A stretch of DNA of 64,000 nt. It comes from Paramecium octaurelia. Taxonomy: Eukaryota; Ciliophora; Oligohymenophorea; Peniculida; Parameciidae. The notes under the pieces were generated by a model that was not told the origin of the DNA, made no database searches, and worked only from the letters and a program-made list of their open reading frames with translations. Location of the stretch: positions 410,419 through 474,418 of the forward strand of contig CAJJDP010000031.1 in NCBI GenBank assembly GCA_905182995.1, read 5' to 3'. The position numbers and the translations under genes are program-made. Positions 10,851 to 23,227 of this stretch are shown here, one piece after another (the stretch's first letter is position 1; each line of letters opens with the position of its first letter).

Positions 10851-12319
10851 TCAAGGACTTGATATGTAGGGTTTAGCTTCTACTCCTAATTTATTCATGA
10901 TGTCTTAATTTTATAACAATAATCCTTTCTATTTTTCGATTACTTCACTAAAATCTGATTTTAATAGACTAAATTAATTAGTAATTTCTTCATTCATGTT
11001 ACCTACATCTTATTTATTCCTGTATTTTCTCCTTGAAATTTTGAAATCATTCAAATTCTTTCTTAATTTAATCAGCAATAGTTTGAGTTAGACTTTACTT
11101 AGATTTCCCTTTCTAAATAATAATGATATAATTATACTTAAGTGCAACATGGATTTTGAGTGAGTAGAGCACCACCTATGAGGCTGATTTAGTTAAATTC
11201 GATCTTAATTGAATTCTCTCCAACACTGTAATTGCATGGGATTCTAAAGTTGAAATCACCAAAGAGTTGATAAGAGTGACAACCATAACAGAAATAACAA
11301 ATATTCCCAAAATACAAACAACAAAGATAACAAATCTTCCTAAATCTGTTCTTGTATAGAAATCTCCATATCCTACTGTTGTAATAGTAATGATGATATT
11401 CCACAAAGCATTTGCATATCTACCTAAATTATTATTTGCAGGGTCATTCCTAGCCAATGGGTTCTCACATATTCTTACTCCATATCCAAAGATGCCAATC
11501 AAAGACACAAGAGCTATGAATTATGAAATGTATGGGGAAGTTCTCATTAATGATTTTGCCACAAACATATAATTGCCTTCACATGCATAAAGATTACAAA
11601 CTCTTTAAGTTCTGTTGCTGTACCAAAATGTTTATGCCAAAATAGTTCTGAAGATAAACACAGTTCTGGTTATCATGAATAAAGCAAGAATTTCATTGAC
11701 ATGATAGTAGGCTGTTGCATCTTGAAAACTATTGTAAAAGTACACTCTCATTCCAATTGTGAAAGGATAAGGAACCACACAATAAATTATCAATTCTATA
11801 AGCAGGGGATACCATTATTCTGTTTACCATATTTTATCATTTTAACTAATTTACTTTCTTGATTTCAACCAATTCATATGTTATTAATAACGTAAGACTG
11901 TTAAAACTAATAAAGCTAATGTAGAGATAAATATGATCCATAATAACCAATTAGATATCTAATTACTATATTATACTAATTACATCCTCATTCTCCTCCT
12001 CAAATTCTAAATCATATTGCATAACACTCAAACCCAAACCCATTAAATTGAAAACAAAACAAATCTATTCAGTCATCAAAAACTTTCTAAATTATAACTT
12101 AGTTATTTTTCCTATATTTTACTAATTTACATACCATCCTCTAATCCTCCCAATTATTAAGTGCAAACTACAAATATTTATCCTAAAGTTGCTGCTTTCA
12201 AAAAATCAGGCTTATTGACTAATTATTCATTTTCTAATTATCTTCTACTGCTTCTTTCCTAGCTTATTCATAATACTTACGCTCACTTTCCCACTTTAAG
12301 AGTGCTTCCTTCCTTTCAT
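10851..12319 (-). CDS. SK-type calcium-activated potassium channel
   Basis: The pore is clear: ALWNIIITITTVGYGDFYTR carries the K+ selectivity filter TVGYGD. It is preceded by several membrane helices (WLLWIIFISTLALLVLTVL, LLIELIIYCVVPYPF, FIALVSLIGIFGYGV) and followed by helix S6. The C-terminus contains a basic, helical segment (LLLIKLRKNLNDFKISRRKYR) at the position where SK channels bind calmodulin constitutively. In Paramecium, Ca2+-dependent K+ currents shape ciliary beating and the avoidance reaction, so a plasma or ciliary membrane role is likely. Introns of 22, 23, 25 and 25 bp are inferred, including 22 bp near the start and a 25-bp one after the N-terminal domain. About 450 residues, a normal size. 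There is no EF-hand. Confidence 0.9.
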
Positions 12320-13736
12320 TCTAAAATTAAATAATTAATTAAAAATAACATTATAATTATCGATACGAATAAGTAAATTAATTTGAAATTCAATAGTAGT
12401 AGTTCTATTGGAAAGGAATTATCATGAAAAACATTCTTGCTTAATCAAAAATGTATTGAACTTTTTCATAATAATTATGTTAATCTCAAATCATTCATAT
12501 TTTAATATTTAATATAAATCTATTTGGAATATGATTGAGTTTCAAAAGAACAGAAAAATGAAAAAATGAATTTGAAATCTAAAGTAAAAGTGATATTACA
12601 AAAGAATCTTTAAAACAAACTAATTTAATTTAACACCTACAATTTAAATCACCAGACTAGAAAATAAGGAAAGGACTGGTTCGAATTCAAATCAGAATTT
12701 ACAAAAAAATGTTTCTATTTTAAATCCTAATAATGACTTTATATTTAATTTTAATAAATATATTTATACATTTGGTGTAAATGGATTAATAATAGAAAAC
12801 TATTATTCTTTATACTTATAATTAAAAGAATAGATACATTGATTTATTAAAAGAAAGTTAACAATATTAAGAAGGTACAACTAAGATATGTTGAGTTTAG
12901 AGAATATTTTGAAACGAGGTTGTTTAAATTTTATTAAATGCTTAAATCTAATTGCTTTAGATGTGTTATTTATTAGAAACATTCAATTGCAACATTTTGA
13001 AGAATTATTTTTTCCATTTTTGTTAACGACTTTATTAAAAAAATAATTACTATAAAAGAAAGTAGCTCTTGCAAACCCAATGATAGATAAAACTAATCTG
13101 AAATTTCATAGTTAAATTTGCAATTATTTATTAGAAAATCATCTCATTTAATAATAAGTACAAAATAATTTAGTATTAATATTACATTTACTTATTTCTA
13201 AATTGAGAATAATAATAAACTTAAAATTGCTTTAGATGTGATTAATGTACAAAATAAAAACTAAAAATTAGTCAAATGTAATATGGTTTGAATAATTCAA
13301 CATCATTTTGTAGGAAACGGATTCTCGAAAAAAAATATGAAAATATCATGTCAATCTTCCATGGAATAGGATATTAATTATTCTTGAATAATTTAAAGGG
13401 AAATCTGACAAATATGGTAAAGTATGTTTTTAATTACTCGTCTGAATGCAATGATACTTATTAGATAACCTCATATTTTGATTAAAATATAACAATAGGT
13501 CTTATTCATTATTCAGAATTTACTTCTGGAAAATGAACAAGAGTTTGGTTAAGGAGAATAAAGATTTATGATTGTATTAAATGGATTAAGAGTAATAGAT
13601 TCATCTAAATGAATAAAAAGTCAAGATAGGGTGATGATCAAAAAAAATAGAACCTCATTACAATTTACATAAAAATGAATATATTTTCTTTTTTAGGTAA
13701 TGTGTTTTAATTTTAAGTCACTATTAATATTAATAA
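12320..13736. other. 1.4-kb stretch without a supported gene
   Basis: This is unusually long for this gene-dense window. It is very AT-rich. On the + strand 12888-13241 is an ATG-to-TGA frame of 118 codons without introns (starts MLSLENILKRGCLN). Because TGA is rare in such DNA, that length is not strong evidence. It has no motif and a Leu/Ile/Asn-rich composition. Positions 13340-13730 contain several short protein-like pieces (for example LLLENEQEFGQGEQRFMI near 13510) broken by TGA. A 16-bp direct repeat (aattgctttagatgtg) occurs near 12949 and 13225. Decayed coding sequence is the simplest explanation. Confidence 0.4.
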
Positions 13737-16700
13737 ATGTAATAATTTCACTCTCTCTGTCCAATATGCGACTAATCAAAGTATATACAGACTATCAACA
13801 ATATTGATTTTGCAGATTCTAATCTATCTTTTAGTTTTTTAGAATATGTACTCAATCCTATCATATATGTTTCGAAATTCACAAATGAGGATGAAAAATT
13901 TATGATGAAACACTAAGGGATTTCAAATCTTCAGTTCCACCACTACGACTTTTACAATTAAGCGTTTCCTGTTGAAATGGATGCTCTCTATGGATTTGAT
14001 TTTTTTATTTAAGGTTGCTAATATTTGATGTAAAACTAATAACAAATGGCAAATGAACATTTTTAAATGTTTGATAAGATCAATTAGTTTACTCACACCA
14101 TATTTAAAAGGCAAATACCTGAATATTACCGATTTCATAACAAATATTTTAATGATGTGTGCGAGGAGGTTCTTAACATAATTAAGTCTTGCTATCCAAA
14201 ATTGGAAACAATTGACAATCCCAATGTTAAGTCGTTTATGCTTAGAAATTGCTAATCCATACTCTAGGGGATTGAAAATCTTTAATTTCCTGCATAAACA
14301 ATTTATGAGAATTCATTCCAATTATTACTAGAAAGAAAAAAGAAACTGCATAGATGCTAGGTTTAATTAGCCTACTTAAGTAGGACGATAACTGAAGATG
14401 CTATACTTACTAGAACATATCAGACATATTTACAGGATACTACTCACATAAACCAAATAGGAGCCATTTTGTTTACGGGATTAATCAATACTGAGAAACT
14501 GTGGGAAATATACTTTGTTAGATTAAATGGAGAACAACGTCTTTCTCATATTAGTAGCCTTATTTTTTTTCTTAATAAATAATATGACGATTCCTACATC
14601 ATTTGTTTGCTTAAGTTAGGGAAACAATTAAAGAGGTTCAAGGAATATTGGTTGTCCCTAGTCATATATAGTTTCTTTCGAAAAGTCTCAATCGTATTTT
14701 AAAAGCAATTCAATTTTAATTGCTATCTTCCTTATTTATACTATTAAATCGCCAAGATATGTCTTTATTTGGGGTAATTTAATGAAGCCTATCAATTGTA
14801 TTTAAAAGCATACGAAAAGTCTAAACAATTGAATTATAAGAATCTGTACATAGAAATTAAGGATTCAAGACAATTCTGTTACAAAATAAAGTACAAAATA
14901 ATGATTTTATCATTGTACTTATAAAAGTCAGTTAAGGCAATTGAAATGGTTAAGGAGCTGTTATCTGATGGTAACAGTATGCCATATCATATTAATATTT
15001 TTACTAATTATTGCAATCAGTATTTGTAAGATGCTAAATAATTCAATGAGACTTTGAAATATAGAAAATGTGAATTGTTTTTAAAACATCTATCTAAAGT
15101 AATAAAAAGTAATCTGAACAATATATAAATTCCATAGGATGACATTAAACAATTGGCAAATGTTATTGAATTAAAAGATAAAGACATACCAAAAACTAAT
15201 CTAAAGTAGAAGATAGAATTCGAATTCAAATTGAATTCCTATTTCTCTCTTCTACAATTCTACTTAATTCTTGTATGTCACATGAGAAATGATTAAATGA
15301 CCACGAAACACTATTATGAGAAGTAGCAAATCATGGATTAATTTTTGTAATATATCGATTGCAGATTGTATACTACTTTACAGAATGTAATTGAATAATT
15401 CTAATTCTCGTAAGATTGCATTGAGAACTTGCTATTAAGTTATGTTTATCAGTATTTTTCAATGCAAGAATTATGTATCAATCGTTTAGTATAATTCGAA
15501 AAATCAAAATAAGAAAATAAAAAAAAATATTCTGATCAGGAAAGCCAACTCTTTAAAAAGATAGTGGATAATTTTAGATCCTTCATACGATGCAATCGAG
15601 AAGAACCATTTCAGGAATAGTGCTTACCGAGTTCTGATTATGCGGAACTCTAATACTCTATTGGCATTCGATATTTGAAAGATGGTAGATACAGAGAAGG
15701 AGTGGAGTATTTGAAGAGAGCATCATGCAATCCTGCTTTTAAGGATTTGTGTACTGCTCATCTATTAAAAGTAGTCTAACAATCAAGAGAAGATTTAGAA
15801 ATAGGCAATTCAAATCTAAGAGAAAATATTGGTGATATTTTCAAATAAATCGATTTTGATAGACTGTAATCTAGCTAGAGCAGAAGAACTTCATATTGTA
15901 TGGAATATCAGAGATAGTCCTTTTAAGCAGAATCTAGAAGGAGTATGAATTATTTAGTAGAATCTCAGGCTTTATCTCAGATTTCTAGAAGCAATTCCTT
16001 GGTTCAAGATTCTATTTATTATACTTTATGGCAATTAAAGTATTTCTTAATGGATTAAGAAATCACTGACTTAATAGACAGAATAGAGGAAGAATTTCCG
16101 AATGTTTAATAATTGAATTAACAGAGCTTTTAGAATAAATATCCAAATTACAAAGAGATAACTCCTGATGTGACTTTTTTTAGTAATGATAATGAGAAAA
16201 TTGTAATGAAAACAAAACAAATTACGGAGATGCAATTTGAAAAAATAAAGAGTAAACTCAAAGATTTTTTAATTGAAATTTTAGCATAGGTTCTTGTAAA
16301 CAAATGCAATTATCGAGGATTCGCTCAGTTAATTTCATTGTAATATCAAATAAATATATGCTAATCATATGCAAGTAGTTTAAAGTTTTATTTGATCTTT
16401 CCTTATTATGAACCTATGGTTAAAATGGATATCTAATAATTAAGAGATTTGACTCTATCGATTTAGATACTCAATCAAAATAAGATTATTCATAGAGATC
16501 TAAAGCCTAACAATATTTTAATGAAGAATGGGAATCCTGTTATAATCGATTTCGATTGTTCCTATTATTGGGAACCTAACTTGTAACAATGGCTAAGAGG
16601 AAAGGGACTGACGACTAAATATTACCCAGCTAATGATATTGAATAAGATAAAATAGATATCTATTCTTTGGGAATTATAGCAAAGGAATCAGTAGAGAAT

Positions 16701-16784
16701 TGTCCTGAGGCATTCTATACAGGAGCGACACAAGAATACTCAAGTAGATCCTCATTACTCCAATTATAGGAAATATTAAATTGA
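13737..16784 (+). CDS. Long helical protein with degenerate C-terminal kinase domain
   Basis: This is one uninterrupted reading frame of 1,015 residues, with no intron needed. It starts at ATG 13737 (MQQFHSLCPICDQS, a lone CPIC pair). Residues ~100-860 are mostly helical and rich in Leu/Tyr/Gln, with pairs such as LGQFNEAYQLYLKAYEKS and GIRYLKDGRYREGVEYLKR that resemble TPR or Sel1-type helical repeats. The last ~120 residues hold the C-lobe of a protein kinase: IIHRDLKPNNIL at about residue 918, VIIDFD at about 936 and DIYSLGI. The metal-binding DFG is DFD here, no glycine loop is visible and there is no clear APE. The protein is therefore probably a pseudokinase or a strongly atypical kinase. 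Function is unknown. The next gene starts only 10 bp after its stop. Confidence 0.85.
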
Positions 16785-16794
16785 TTATAAAATA

Positions 16795-19491
16795 ATGTAA
16801 TTATTCACAAGTTTAACTTTCAACAATGATAGCCAAAACACATAAACGACATCAACTAAGGCTCAGAACACGCAAATATTCAAAGTTCATTTATATCCCA
16901 AGCAATACATAATAGAGACAAATCAGAAATCCATAACACTGGATAAACATTTGATTATTGATAGAGACAATGGGAATCTGTATGAGAAATGTATTTTGTT
17001 TGATAGAATATGTAGCTGGATCACCACCATAGAGCGAACACGAATAAATGGCTTTTTCTGCTTTCTTAGGAACAATTTATATTCTTGATGAACCTTTATT
17101 ATTATTTGTTGAGAAAGCAGAACTAATTTGTACAATAGACGAATAAGATGTGTTCTAGATTGTTTCAGTCTAATTCCTATCATACATGCCTAATATTATG
17201 TAATCGCCTAAGGCTAATGCCATTTTGAAAATAATTAAATAACTCAAGAAAATATTGGGCATGGGTTTCTATTTCTCATATGGATATGATTTGACATTAT
17301 CAAAAGTAAAGCAATAGATTGAGGAGAAGACTGATGAGAGGTTCTTATGGAATCTGAATTTGATTAGAAATCATCTTAAATAAAAAATTGATAGAAAATG
17401 GTTGACTAATATCATACAAGGATTCATAAATTATTTTAACTTGTATATCAATGGTAAAAAACTAGATTTTTATTTGATGAGCAGGAGATCAAGTCAAAGA
17501 GCAGGTACCAGATATAACGTCAGAGGTATAGATGATAATGGCAATGTTGCTAACTTTGTGGAAACAGAATAGATTATATATTATAATAATCATTGCTGTT
17601 CTCATCTTTAAGTGAGAGGAAGTGTACCTATATTTTGGAGTCAAAGAGGATTGTTGATAGAGACTGAAATAATGAGATCTGCAGAATTAAACAAAAGGGC
17701 ATTTAAGAAACATTTCGCAAGTCTTTTTGAAGATTATTCAAGGGTTATTTGTTTGAATTTGATGGCTGAAAAGAAAACGGAAGAGCAGATGGTTTCGAAA
17801 GCATATGAAGAACAAATAAAATTGAATTCTCAAGAATTAAATGAAAATATCAAATATGAGTGGTTTGATTTTCATCATGAATGTAAAAACAATGATTTTT
17901 CATTGTCTAATCCATTGATAAGGAAATTGATGGATCATATCTAAAACTTTGGATTCTTTTAGCTAGACTTAAAAACTAAAAAGGTGTTGTCTGTTCAACA
18001 TGGAGTCTTTAGGACCAATTGTATGGATTGTCTTGATAGAACCAATTTCATCTAGGCCAAAATAGCCATGAGTGTTTTTGATATATAAACTAAAAAATTA
18101 GGATTGGATTTCTAAAATCTGCTAAAAATGTCACCCATTGAAGCCTTAGATGAAGATTCAAGCAAAATTACAAATTATTTTATAAATTATTTCAAGAACA
18201 TTTGGGCTGACAATGGTGACATGTTGTCAAATCAATATACTGGTACTGGATCTACTCATACCAATATTACAAGAACTGGAAAGAGAGATTTCAAGGGCAT
18301 TTTAGGTCATGGCACAGTTTCAATGGGTAGAGTCATAAATTAGAATTTTGGGGATAATGATAAATAAGAGACAATAGATATTTTATTAGGCAATCATGCT
18401 GATATCACTGCATCATACACTAAATAAATAGAGGAAAAGTTAATATCAAGATAATAAGAGTTCTGCAATTTTTCTGAACGCACAATTCTGGTGACAACTT
18501 GGAATGTGGGAAGATAAACTATTCCTTAATCGTATGATCTGAATAAAGAGATTATTAATTACTAAGCTGACATCATTGTAATTGGATTACAAGAAATGGC
18601 TTATTCTGCAACTCAGCTGGTGAGTGGATCATCTTAGTAATTATAAGATTGGGATAAGTTGATTGCCAATAATTTAAGTAGGAGAGATAAGTATATCAAT
18701 ATTAAATCTAAGGCATTATTAGGAATGGGCCTGTTTATTTATGCCAAGGAGAAATTTCAAGACAGAATCACCAAAGTTAGTGATGATACAATTAAATTAG
18801 GTGTATGGAGCAATCCTTTTACAGACAAAGGTGCTGTAGCCATTAAAATGTTGATTGATGATACTTTAATATGTTTTATCAATTGCAATTTGGAATATGG
18901 AAAGGGGAATCTGGATAAAAGATTGGAGAATCTCAATGAAATTCATCAAACTATATTTAATCAATAAGCGATAGGGAAGAAGAAAGAAGAGAAAATTGAA
19001 TAATGTGATTATCGAATCTTATTTGGAGATCTGAATTTCAGAATCAACCTTGAAAAAGACGAGATTATCAAATCCATTTAGAAATACGAAGAGTTTATAA
19101 AAACCAACAAAATGACAGAAGCCTAGAACATATTTTAGTATATTGTTATTTTAAAATTAGAATTTTGTAAAAAAATGATGAAATCAAAAGTAATAGAGAA
19201 AAAAATCAATATCTAAAGCCATATTAAGAGTCAGATATTAAATTTCTCCCTACTTATAAATTTTAACTCTATTCAGAAAGGTATGACGAATCAAGAACCC
19301 CATCTTGGAATGACAGGATCTTAGTGGGATAGAACGAGCATTGCGAACACAAATACTAATATTACAAATCTCATAATGTCACCTACAGTGAACATAGGCC
19401 AGTTAGTGCTTTAATTAATATTAAAACCAGATAGGAAATAGCAGAGAAAAAAGAAAATATTATATCATCAATTATTTAAAATGAATTATGA
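16795..19491 (+). CDS. Synaptojanin-type Sac phosphatase plus inositol 5-phosphatase
   Basis: This is a two-domain phosphoinositide phosphatase. The N-terminal Sac domain has the family marks [20 protein letters not shown] and [10 protein letters not shown], and the catalytic CX5R-type motif [12 protein letters not shown]. The C-terminal 5-phosphatase domain has [28 protein letters not shown] and EHRPVSAL. Two introns are clear: a 25-bp one near 16993 that is needed to join the N-terminal strands, and a 23-bp one near 19140 just before the last catalytic block. The protein would act on PI(4,5)P2 and monophosphates at endocytic or cortical membranes. The proline-rich tail of animal synaptojanin is absent. 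The start at 16795 is the only upstream ATG in frame, leaving a 10-bp gap to the previous gene. Confidence 0.93.
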
Positions 19492-19499
19492 TATAATCA

Positions 19500-21493
19500 T
19501 CAAGAATATAGCAAAGAGTTTTAAGTTTTTTGTTAGAATTGCGATTCCAAATACTCCCTATATTTTAAAGTCAAAGCCCTTTTCTTTTTGTTCTTACCTC
19601 CCTTTGTTACTGAGTGTTATAGTATGTTGTTCAATATTCCCAACCTGCTAGTTCTTTGTGAATTCTACTCACTTCCATCCATCCTCATACTATATTGCTC
19701 ATAAACCACACTTGAGTCTCTGCTACTATTGCAATTCTGCATCTTTTAATTTATGCTATGATATCTAATCCGATTATCTAAATCATTCAAATAGAGTGTA
19801 GCCTTGATTGGCCAATGCTTCTCAATATTTTATTCCAACTTCACTTATTTTGGTAATTGGACATAAATAGTTTTCTGTTGCAAAGTATTCATATTTACAG
19901 AGTCCTCAGGTGAAAGATTATGCATTCTTTTTAAAATTGTCATTTTATGTTTGATAACCTATTTGAATCGATCTGGTGTTGATAACTAGCTCCTCTCTTT
20001 TTGTCTACTAGAAACTAATTAAACCTTGGGTAAGGGTTACAATTTATCCGGAGATACAACATATATAGTATTTTTATTTTTGATTTTTTAAAGATTAATG
20101 CTTTGATTTATATCTGTTTATTGTTCACTTGCTTGGTCATCTATTGATGTCAGATAATTCAAAGTATTTTTTAATTCCTGTATAGGACTGACTGATTTTG
20201 ATGGATCATTGAACTGTTTATTCTCATTAATGATTTTACTAGGTGAATCTAAAATATTATGTGATCCATTATTGCAATTATTAGATTTTTACTCTTAAAT
20301 AGTTAAGAAATGCTAATATCTCCCTTGAGTCTATTCTATGTTAGTTTTGAAATCATGATACCATTTGTTCTTTTTCAAACACAAAGATTTTAATTATTAC
20401 ACATAGTGTTGTTCATTAAATTGTGATAACTTCTAAAATAAGGATTATAAGGGAATAACGATTAGGCTTCCAGTATGAGAATTACATTACACATTAAATT
20501 GTCGTGTAATTCTTTCGAATGCTTCGTAATCTCCAAATATTTCCCCCGTCGTCATTATTGCAATTTGTTTTCTCACTTTCATCTGCTGGTACTCATTCAT
20601 CCTTTAATCCTAATACACTAAGAACTCCCCTTATTTGATAATGTAGATAATATCAGAATCAGTCTAACCCTACTTATAAACAATGTCTCTAAATTTGTAA
20701 TCTGATGACTAATAGGTAAAGAGCATTATATTGATTAATTTCCTATTTAAACCTTAAAAGCTAGGATTCAACTTAAAATTATTCATACGATAAAGTTCCT
20801 TCTTCTTCTCTAAGATTTAAACAGCAGTTGTATAATTCTCTTTGCTTAAGATTGCCAAAGTTGAATCAACATCACAAACTGCAAAATTAGTTCTCATTCT
20901 CTATTCTAAAATTGCTTACTCACCAAAAGTCTTCCAATCTTTGAATTCTGTTAAACGAACCAAACTAGTTAACCATATATGTCTATATACCTTTTCATCG
21001 TAAAATCAGAAAACTTGATTCTGTTTGTAGGTGAGCATTCTCTAGCCTAATCTACAAATACTGATTGCTTTTTTGTCATTGTTTAATCCAAAAAATGATC
21101 ATTCTGGTATAGGGACACTTAACCACGCAATACTACATACATATTGTGAGGGTACTCTCCCTTCTCAAATATAACTGTATTCTAAAAAAGAATAATAAAT
21201 GAGATACATACTTTGGAAAAGGTTTCAAATGTCAGATGCTTCAAACAATAATCATACGCCTCATTATCAATATTCTCCACTTAAAATTGATGGAAAAAAT
21301 CCACTTTCATCACGATGATTCTCATCAACTATAAAATCTCAGCCTTCCTCTCTTGCCTTGGGATTTGTAAAATATTTATTAAGAGCTATTATTTCTGTTG
21401 CAGACTAAGTTCATTTATTGACTCAAGTAGTCTCGTCTAGTTTCGTTTATTACCTAATTCAATACTCTCCTATTATAATTATTATTAATACAT
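19500..21493 (-). CDS. Protein with two cyclic-nucleotide-binding domains
   Basis: Two cNMP-binding-type beta-barrels are present. The first is around TVIFEKGEYPHNMYVVLRG and KDWKTFGEQAI. The second is around FRDIVYKQGQTDSDIIYIIK and TTGEIFGDYEAFER. The second phosphate-binding cassette reads GDYEAFERITR where canonical cassettes have GExAL...R, so ligand binding may be altered. There is no membrane helix and no kinase or GEF domain. The C-terminal ~300 residues are polar and Ser/Gln/Asn-rich. Introns include a 30-bp one near 21180 and a 26-bp one near 20970. Proteins of this make-up are common in ciliates and their roles are mostly unknown. The stop lies 8 bp from the end of the convergent Sac phosphatase gene. 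Confidence 0.82.
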
Positions 21494-21527
21494 AATTAAT
21501 AGATATTGATCTTGGTGAAATATTTAA

Positions 21528-21876
21528 TCAAAATGATTAGCCCTAACTGATTTTGAATAACACTACGTTATCATATGCTTTTATTTTCAAACCAACTTTG
21601 ATTTTATAGATCGAAATTATTTGCTTTGACTTAACCAAATTTAATTAGTTTGTGCTGTTTTGTTGTAGCCGAACATTTATCATCCCAAATGGAGCTAAAT
21701 TGTTTAAGTAATCAATAATTATGATGGTGACTTATTAAGATAATAGGAATCAAAGAAATTTCCTATCCCCAAGCCTCTTTACTTTAAGGTCAGTCTATTA
21801 ATTCTATCACTGAATAAATGAAAATTTAAGGTGCTTGTGCTTTTTCATCAAAAAGATCTTAGGATTTATATAACAT
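21528..21876 (-). pseudogene. Probable frameshifted coding relic
   Basis: Read on the minus strand from ATG 21876, the sequence gives MLYKSQDLFDEKAQAPQIF. With a 29-bp intron removed it continues LGIGNFFDSYYLN. A second piece in the next frame, YLNNLAPFGMINVRLQQNST and then KVGLKIKAYDNVVLFKI, ends at the TGA at 21528-21530. The two pieces join smoothly only if the reading frame shifts by one base near 21735, where no intron fits. Both halves have normal coding character, so this looks like a gene broken by one indel, or a gene whose splicing I have misread. I recognise no family. Confidence 0.4.
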
Positions 21877-22793
21877 TCATAAAAGAATGAATATTTTTAA
21901 GAAATTTTGAGAATTAAGTTGTATATATATTTAAATTAAATAAAAGTTGAAGAAACACTGTTTAATGCAAGTAAAAGTATAAAATGTTTGATCGAGATTT
22001 ATAATTTTTAATCTAAAAATTTTCTTATATTAAAATATCTCTTTTTAATAATTATGTTAAACGTATCAAAATGATATTTATATGCATTAAAGAATTAAGA
22101 TTTTGTTGATAGAATTTTATTGGTTATTTATTTTTCAGCAGGTTTACTTTACATATAATTGAAGGAGTCAAGTAGAAATCTAAAATGTATTCTTTTAACT
22201 TGCTTATTGAATTTAAAGTATCAGCAACTAATCTTGGTTTTTATATAAACTCAGTTTATAAAATTTGAAATCTGAAGTAATAAAATTATTTCTTAAATTC
22301 TTAGATTACATATGTGTATACTCTCTCTCTCTCTCTCTTTAATTTAATAAAATAATAATTTATCTTTGCTTCTGTTAGAATATATAATTTATATTGTATC
22401 TCATCCTAATACATATTTCTTTGTATAGTTTAAATATATATAATATTTGAACTGCTACATAATTACGTTGATATCTAATTTATAATATTTATGGGTTTAA
22501 TTCTTTTCAAATTTTGAAAACTAATTAATACAAGAATCAATTTTAATGATAGGCTCATCAATAAAATATGGATAACACTTAAGCACAATAATTGTAACTT
22601 ATATGAATATTTAATTATCAGATATGAGAGCATTGTTGTTTTATAAATAAATCATAATGTTTAGATATATTTCAATTTTGACTCTCCAATCAAGGTGATA
22701 TGGAAATTGATGTTAAATATAAATTTCCAATCTTCAATATTTGGATACAAAAATGATGATGATTCTTCTTTTTATTTATATTTTTATTATATA
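21877..22793. other. AT-rich stretch without a supported gene
   Basis: These 917 bp are dense in TTAAT/ATTAA words and hold no open frame of note on either strand under the ciliate code. The only distinct element is a (CT)9 microsatellite. It lies between the probable relic and a small mitochondrial-type gene and may simply be decayed DNA. Confidence 0.5.
22321..22338. repeat. (CT)9 microsatellite
   Basis: Nine tandem CT units in gene-free AT-rich DNA. It is the only clean dinucleotide repeat of this length that I saw in the window. Confidence 0.9.
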
Positions 22794-23139
22794 TCAATCT
22801 CCTCTCTTCCAATTTAAGACTTCCTCAACCAATGCATCTGTATAATTAATCTTATATCTGGAAAATATTTTCTATAATTAATTTCATATGAATACTTGCA
22901 AATCTTCCTTGTCCTCTTTATCATTACTTCCTGATGATTTAGGCTTCTCATTGTTTTCTTTCATTTTCTTGAGTAATTTTTACATCAACTTTTCTAATAA
23001 ATTATGTTGATAGTATACAATCTTCTCTTGTGAAGAATACTTTCTCATCACCTTTATCTTTGTCCTTCAAAATGTCAGCGAATCCAAATCTTGGTTGACA
23101 CTTTGGAATTCTTGCTAATGTAATTAAAAATTTATTCAT
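22794..23139 (-). CDS. Small, probably mitochondrial protein (IF1-like candidate)
   Basis: This gene encodes about 98 residues after removal of two introns of 25 and 24 bp. The N-terminus MNKFLITLARIPKC is basic and hydrophobic without acidic residues, as in mitochondrial presequences. The middle, KGDEKVFFTREDQKLMQKLL, is a charged helix. Its layout (short Gly/Asp linker, FFTRED, then a long coiled-coil-forming helix) recalls the ATP synthase inhibitor IF1. The C-terminal part (IFSRYKINYTDALVEEVLNW) is a second predicted helix. The gene looks real because both splice choices yield uniform coding composition and a clean TGA. The IF1 link is only a resemblance. Confidence 0.55.
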
Positions 23140-23227
23140 AATATTAATATCTTCAATAATTAAATGAAATGCTCTATAATACTTAGTTTAATATAATTGG
23201 AATAATTATAATAACTAAATAAATCAA

